A stretch of 64,000 bases of DNA from Streptococcus ruminicola (GTDB taxonomy: Bacteria; Bacillota; Bacilli; Lactobacillales; Streptococcaceae). The stretch lies in contig NZ_CP046919.1 in NCBI RefSeq assembly GCF_011387195.1, forward strand, positions 248,001 to 312,000, read 5' to 3'. Shown here one piece after another: positions 61,430 through 64,000 of the stretch (its first letter is position 1; each line of letters begins with the position of its first letter). A model generated the notes under the pieces. The model saw nothing but the letters and a program-made list of their open reading frames with translations. It was not told the DNA's origin and did not search any database. Made by a program: the position numbers and the translations under genes.

Positions 61430-62719
61430 TTATGCACGAACGGTTTTGCTTGAACCGTCTGTTTTATAAAGGTTGACTAAACCTTCTTTACAAGCACGAA
61501 TCATATCACCAGGCTGAACAGCTTGTGGGACAGTGATTGTTAGTAATTCCATTGGATTTGGAGCGCGGTCGATTTTATTTCCATCAGCATCGTGCAAGTC
61601 TTTGATTGTTGTTTCAAAGTGACGAAGACCTGGTCCATAAAATTCGACTTTGTCTCCTTCGAGGATAACGTTACGTTGACGGATAGTTGCTGTCATTGTT
61701 GATTCATCAAAGGCAACAACTTCTCCGACAAATTTATATTGTGGTATTTTACGACGAGCGCCAAAGAGTTGCTCGTTTTCTGTTGGTGTTTTGTAGTAGA
61801 AACCAGTTGCCAATTCACGTTGAGCAACTTTCCAAAGCTCATCAAGCAATTCGCCTTTGATGGCTTCGAATTTTGCTGGGCTTTCTAGGTAAGCATCAAC
61901 AGCTGCTCGGTAGCAGTTTGTAACTGTTGACACGTAGTGAATTGATTTCATACGACCTTCAATCTTGAAGCTATCTACACCATTGTCAATCAAATCTGGT
62001 AAGTGTTCAATCATACACATGTCAACTGATGACATTGAAAATGGTTCTGGAATTTCACCTTCAAGACTTTTACGTTCCTGACCAAATGGCATATCGTAAA
62101 GGTCATATTTCCAACGGCAAGATTGTGAGCATCCACCGCGGTTAGCATCACGGTGACTCATGTGGTTTGAAAGGACACAACGTCCTGAATAACCGATACA
62201 CATTGCCCCGTGAACGAAGGCTTCAATTTCAAGTGATGTGTGTTTGCGGATTTCTGCAATTTCAGCAACCCCAACTTCACGCGCCAAAACAACACGTGAT
62301 ACACCAACTTCTTCCCAGAAAGCGAATGCTTCATAGTTAGTTGTAGAAGCTTGTGTAGACACATGGACTTCTAAACCTGGTGCTTCTGTTAAACAAATTG
62401 TAATCATGGCTGGGTCTGATACGATAACTGCATCTAATCCCATATCACGAAGTTGACGGAACCACTCTCCTGCACCAACTTCGTTTCCTTCGTGAGTAAC
62501 CATGTTTGCTGCGACGTGGACACGAGCGCCACGAGCGTGAGCGTAATTAATACCTTCTTGCAATTCTTCCATAGTGAAGTTACCAGCACGGCTACGAAGA
62601 CCGAATTGTTGACCACCTACGAAGACTGCATCTGCTCCGTAATCTACAGCGACTTTTAATTTTTCAAGAGTTCCAGCAGGTGCTAAAACCTCTGGACGTT
62701 TAAAATTATTTTTTGACAT
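61430..62719 (-). CDS. trhP2: U32 family protein TrhP2 (tRNA 5-hydroxyuridine synthesis)
   Basis: A 429-residue U32-family protein. The barrel starts PEVLAPAGTLEKLKVAVDYGADAVFVGGQQFGLRSRAGNFT. The signature ELEAFVHGAMCIGYSGRCVLSNHMSHRDANRGGCSQSCRWKYDL (about 164-208) is seen in the form IEAFVHGAMCIGYSGRC. A C-terminal extension has the ho5U-type beta-barrel. It is adjacent to a 308-residue U32 partner, the same pair as Bacillus YrrO/YrrN (TrhP2/TrhP1). There both are needed for prephenate-dependent hydroxylation of U34 in tRNAs. The older label is collagenase-like protease; that activity is not supported here. Confidence 0.85.
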   Translation of the reverse strand: MSKNNFKRPEVLAPAGTLEKLKVAVDYGADAVFVGGQQFGLRSRAGNFTMEELQEGINYAHARGARVHVAANMVTHEGNEVGAGEWFRQLRDMGLDAVIVSDPAMITICLTEAPGLEVHVSTQASTTNYEAFAFWEEVGVSRVVLAREVGVAEIAEIRKHTSLEIEAFVHGAMCIGYSGRCVLSNHMSHRDANRGGCSQSCRWKYDLYDMPFGQERKSLEGEIPEPFSMSSVDMCMIEHLPDLIDNGVDSFKIEGRMKSIHYVSTVTNCYRAAVDAYLESPAKFEAIKGELLDELWKVAQRELATGFYYKTPTENEQLFGARRKIPQYKFVGEVVAFDESTMTATIRQRNVILEGDKVEFYGPGLRHFETTIKDLHDADGNKIDRAPNPMELLTITVPQAVQPGDMIRACKEGLVNLYKTDGSSKTVRA

Positions 62720-62854
62720 TATAATCTTCCTATTTTCAAGATAGTAAAAATGATTTTTGATAAACGCTAAGCTTTATCCATTTAACTGTGTAATCCTGCT
62801 TATCATGCCCTGAAATAGTAACTCAATCATGATAAACAGCTATTTGCGTGAGCC

Positions 62855-63781
62855 TTATTTGACTTCTTCTGGATCAAATTCGTAGAATCCAGTTCCAAGT
62901 GTACGACCTTTTGGATGCAATTTACGGATTTCTTCATCAAACAAGAAAGCTTGATCTGATGTGAATTCACCAGCTTCCATCAAGGCTTTTGTTTTCACAA
63001 AGATTTTTGCGATTTCAACAAAATCATGACCTGGGCAATAAATACCATCTAATTTCCAGTGTGTAAAGTTATGTTCAACCAACTCAGTTATTTTTGGCAT
63101 CATATCAAGGTCGTCAGTATCAAAGATGTGTGTACCGTGCTTGTCTTCGTAAATTGAATAGTGTGAGTCTTTGTTACTTGGTTCAGCAAGGAAAAGACCA
63201 CGTTCACGTGTTTTTTCATCATCAATGTGTGTAAAATTATAGTAATTTTGCAACAACGGACGTTTTGAATGATGAATAACAGTTGCTCCGTAAACAAGTA
63301 CTTCAGCTGGGTAGCGAAGATTTTCAGACATTTGGAACAACTCTGCTGATGGGATTTCACGCGCAAGAACTGTTTCACTTGCTCCGTGGTCACCCCAGAA
63401 GTTTACTTGACGACTTGATGTCACGAAAACTGAAGCATCGTAAATCATCTTGAAATTGTAGCCTTCAACTTTATTGACGTGGAAAAGACCAGCATCGCAT
63501 GCCACAACATAATCCACTTTGATTTCTTTCAAGAAATCTAGATAAGTACGAATGGCATTAATCATGTCTTGGTGCAACAAAGCATTACATGCAACACTCA
63601 ATTCTTTACCAGCAGCATGAACCAATTCAGCAATTTCACGAAGTTCATCATAAGAGAAATTGTGCGGTAAACGCAAACCATAATTTTCTTCACCCACATA
63701 AATGCGGTCAACACCTGCATCTAAGAGCTCTTTAACCTGCTCAATAGATTCAGCTGTCGCAGTAATAATTATTTTTTCCAT
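62855..63781 (-). CDS. trhP1: U32 family protein TrhP1 (tRNA 5-hydroxyuridine synthesis)
   Basis: A 308-residue U32-family protein starting MEKIIITATAESIEQVKELLDAGVDRIYVGEENYGLRLPHNFSYDELREIAELVHAAGKELSVACNALL. It lacks the Cys-rich U32 signature of its larger partner (VLVYGATVIHHSKRPLLQNYYN in its place), as TrhP1/YrrN proteins do. It is upstream of trhP2 with a 135-base gap. The two are expected to cooperate in making 5-hydroxyuridine at the tRNA wobble position from prephenate-dependent chemistry. Confidence 0.82.
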   Translation of the reverse strand: MEKIIITATAESIEQVKELLDAGVDRIYVGEENYGLRLPHNFSYDELREIAELVHAAGKELSVACNALLHQDMINAIRTYLDFLKEIKVDYVVACDAGLFHVNKVEGYNFKMIYDASVFVTSSRQVNFWGDHGASETVLAREIPSAELFQMSENLRYPAEVLVYGATVIHHSKRPLLQNYYNFTHIDDEKTRERGLFLAEPSNKDSHYSIYEDKHGTHIFDTDDLDMMPKITELVEHNFTHWKLDGIYCPGHDFVEIAKIFVKTKALMEAGEFTSDQAFLFDEEIRKLHPKGRTLGTGFYEFDPEEVK

Positions 63782-64000
63782 AACGTTTTAATTATACCAC
63801 TCCTATAACAATTCGTCACTCAGATCTCCTCAGAATCCTTTTGTTATAGCTTTCTAAAGTATTTTAATCTAGCTTCAGAATGAGCAAAACTTTATGAGAG
63901 GAGAGACTCAAAAAGAAATCCTCATTTTGAAACAAAAAAGAGGAACAACTATTTTAAACATATTTTTAACAAAGAGTCAAGAGCCTTTTTTAAAAAAAGG
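63782..64000 (-). promoter_or_regulatory. leader and promoter of trhP1
   Basis: TTGACT (63980-63975), 18-base spacer and TAAAAT (63956-63951) form a minus-strand promoter about 170 bases before the trhP1 start. The long leader contains a weak hairpin CCTC..TTTT / AAAA..GAGG (63920-63943) followed by a T-rich stretch. No other gene is visible up to the window end. Confidence 0.5.

Noticed and set aside
61430..63781. U32 proteins as collagenase-like secreted proteases
   Set aside because: No signal peptides, and the 308/429-residue pair matches the tRNA hydroxylation proteins TrhP1/TrhP2; the protease label is historic.

Overview
The window is a chromosomal segment of a low-GC lactic coccus, almost certainly a Streptococcus, with gene content and protein sequences suggesting the bovis/equinus (S. 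gallolyticus-like) group. This rests on pyogenic-type AdcA with an AdcR operator, tandem MurM/MurN-type Fem ligases, the ppc-ftsW and prfB-ftsE-ftsX linkages, and WhiA/YvcK/RapZ in one operon. The species call is inference. No rRNA, tRNA, CRISPR array, prophage or intact insertion sequence was found.

Left third (1-16 kb): a secreted glucosaminidase; zinc-binding AdcA behind two AdcR boxes; a dipeptidase/WhiA/YvcK/RapZ/DUF1003 operon; and a TetR gene divergent from a two-gene operon for an oxygen-sensitive 2-hydroxyacyl-CoA-dehydratase-like system, with matching operators on both sides of the intergenic promoter. RidA follows. Then comes a preQ1-I riboswitch with its terminators, controlling a nucleoside hydrolase and an ECF S-component, read here as a queuosine/queuine salvage cassette.

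Middle (16-45 kb): a dinG-tseB-aspB-inhibitor-asnS operon with an I42 (chagasin-type) protease inhibitor inside it; MBL and alpha/beta hydrolases; prfB (with its programmed frameshift)-ftsE-ftsX; a HAD phosphatase; a P-type cation ATPase behind a yybP-ykoY Mn2+ riboswitch; a TSUP permease divergent from an HD phosphohydrolase; a Cof phosphatase coupled to murM-murN; tpiA; tuf; an ECF sigma/anti-sigma pair with an autoregulatory-looking promoter; ftsW and ppc. Several genes here have a -10 box only 6-9 nt from the start codon and no Shine-Dalgarno, and so look leaderless.

Right third (45-64 kb): pepF-gpx, two anchored wall hydrolases (GH25 and amidase), a YbaK-type deacylase, a phosphoglycerate-mutase-like phosphatase, a HAD hydrolase and lysS. 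Then comes the only clearly accessory block (about 53.3-59.8 kb): an AT-rich, RloC/PrrC-like AAA ATPase with a zinc-hook CxxC and an Arg-Glu-His triad, bracketed by a resident DHA2 drug transporter on one side and, on the other, a divergent copy of that transporter's 3' end next to an IS-end-like palindrome. The resident transporter is frameshifted. It is followed by a TetR gene and a second MFS exporter whose -10 sits inside a perfect palindrome. The window ends with a HAD phosphatase, a PC4-type coactivator, a small unknown protein, and the two U32 proteins TrhP2 and TrhP1 for tRNA 5-hydroxyuridine.

The best candidates for new biology are the solitary RloC-like ATPase island, the preQ1-controlled queuosine-salvage cassette, the TetR-controlled dehydratase system, and the cluster of leaderless promoters.
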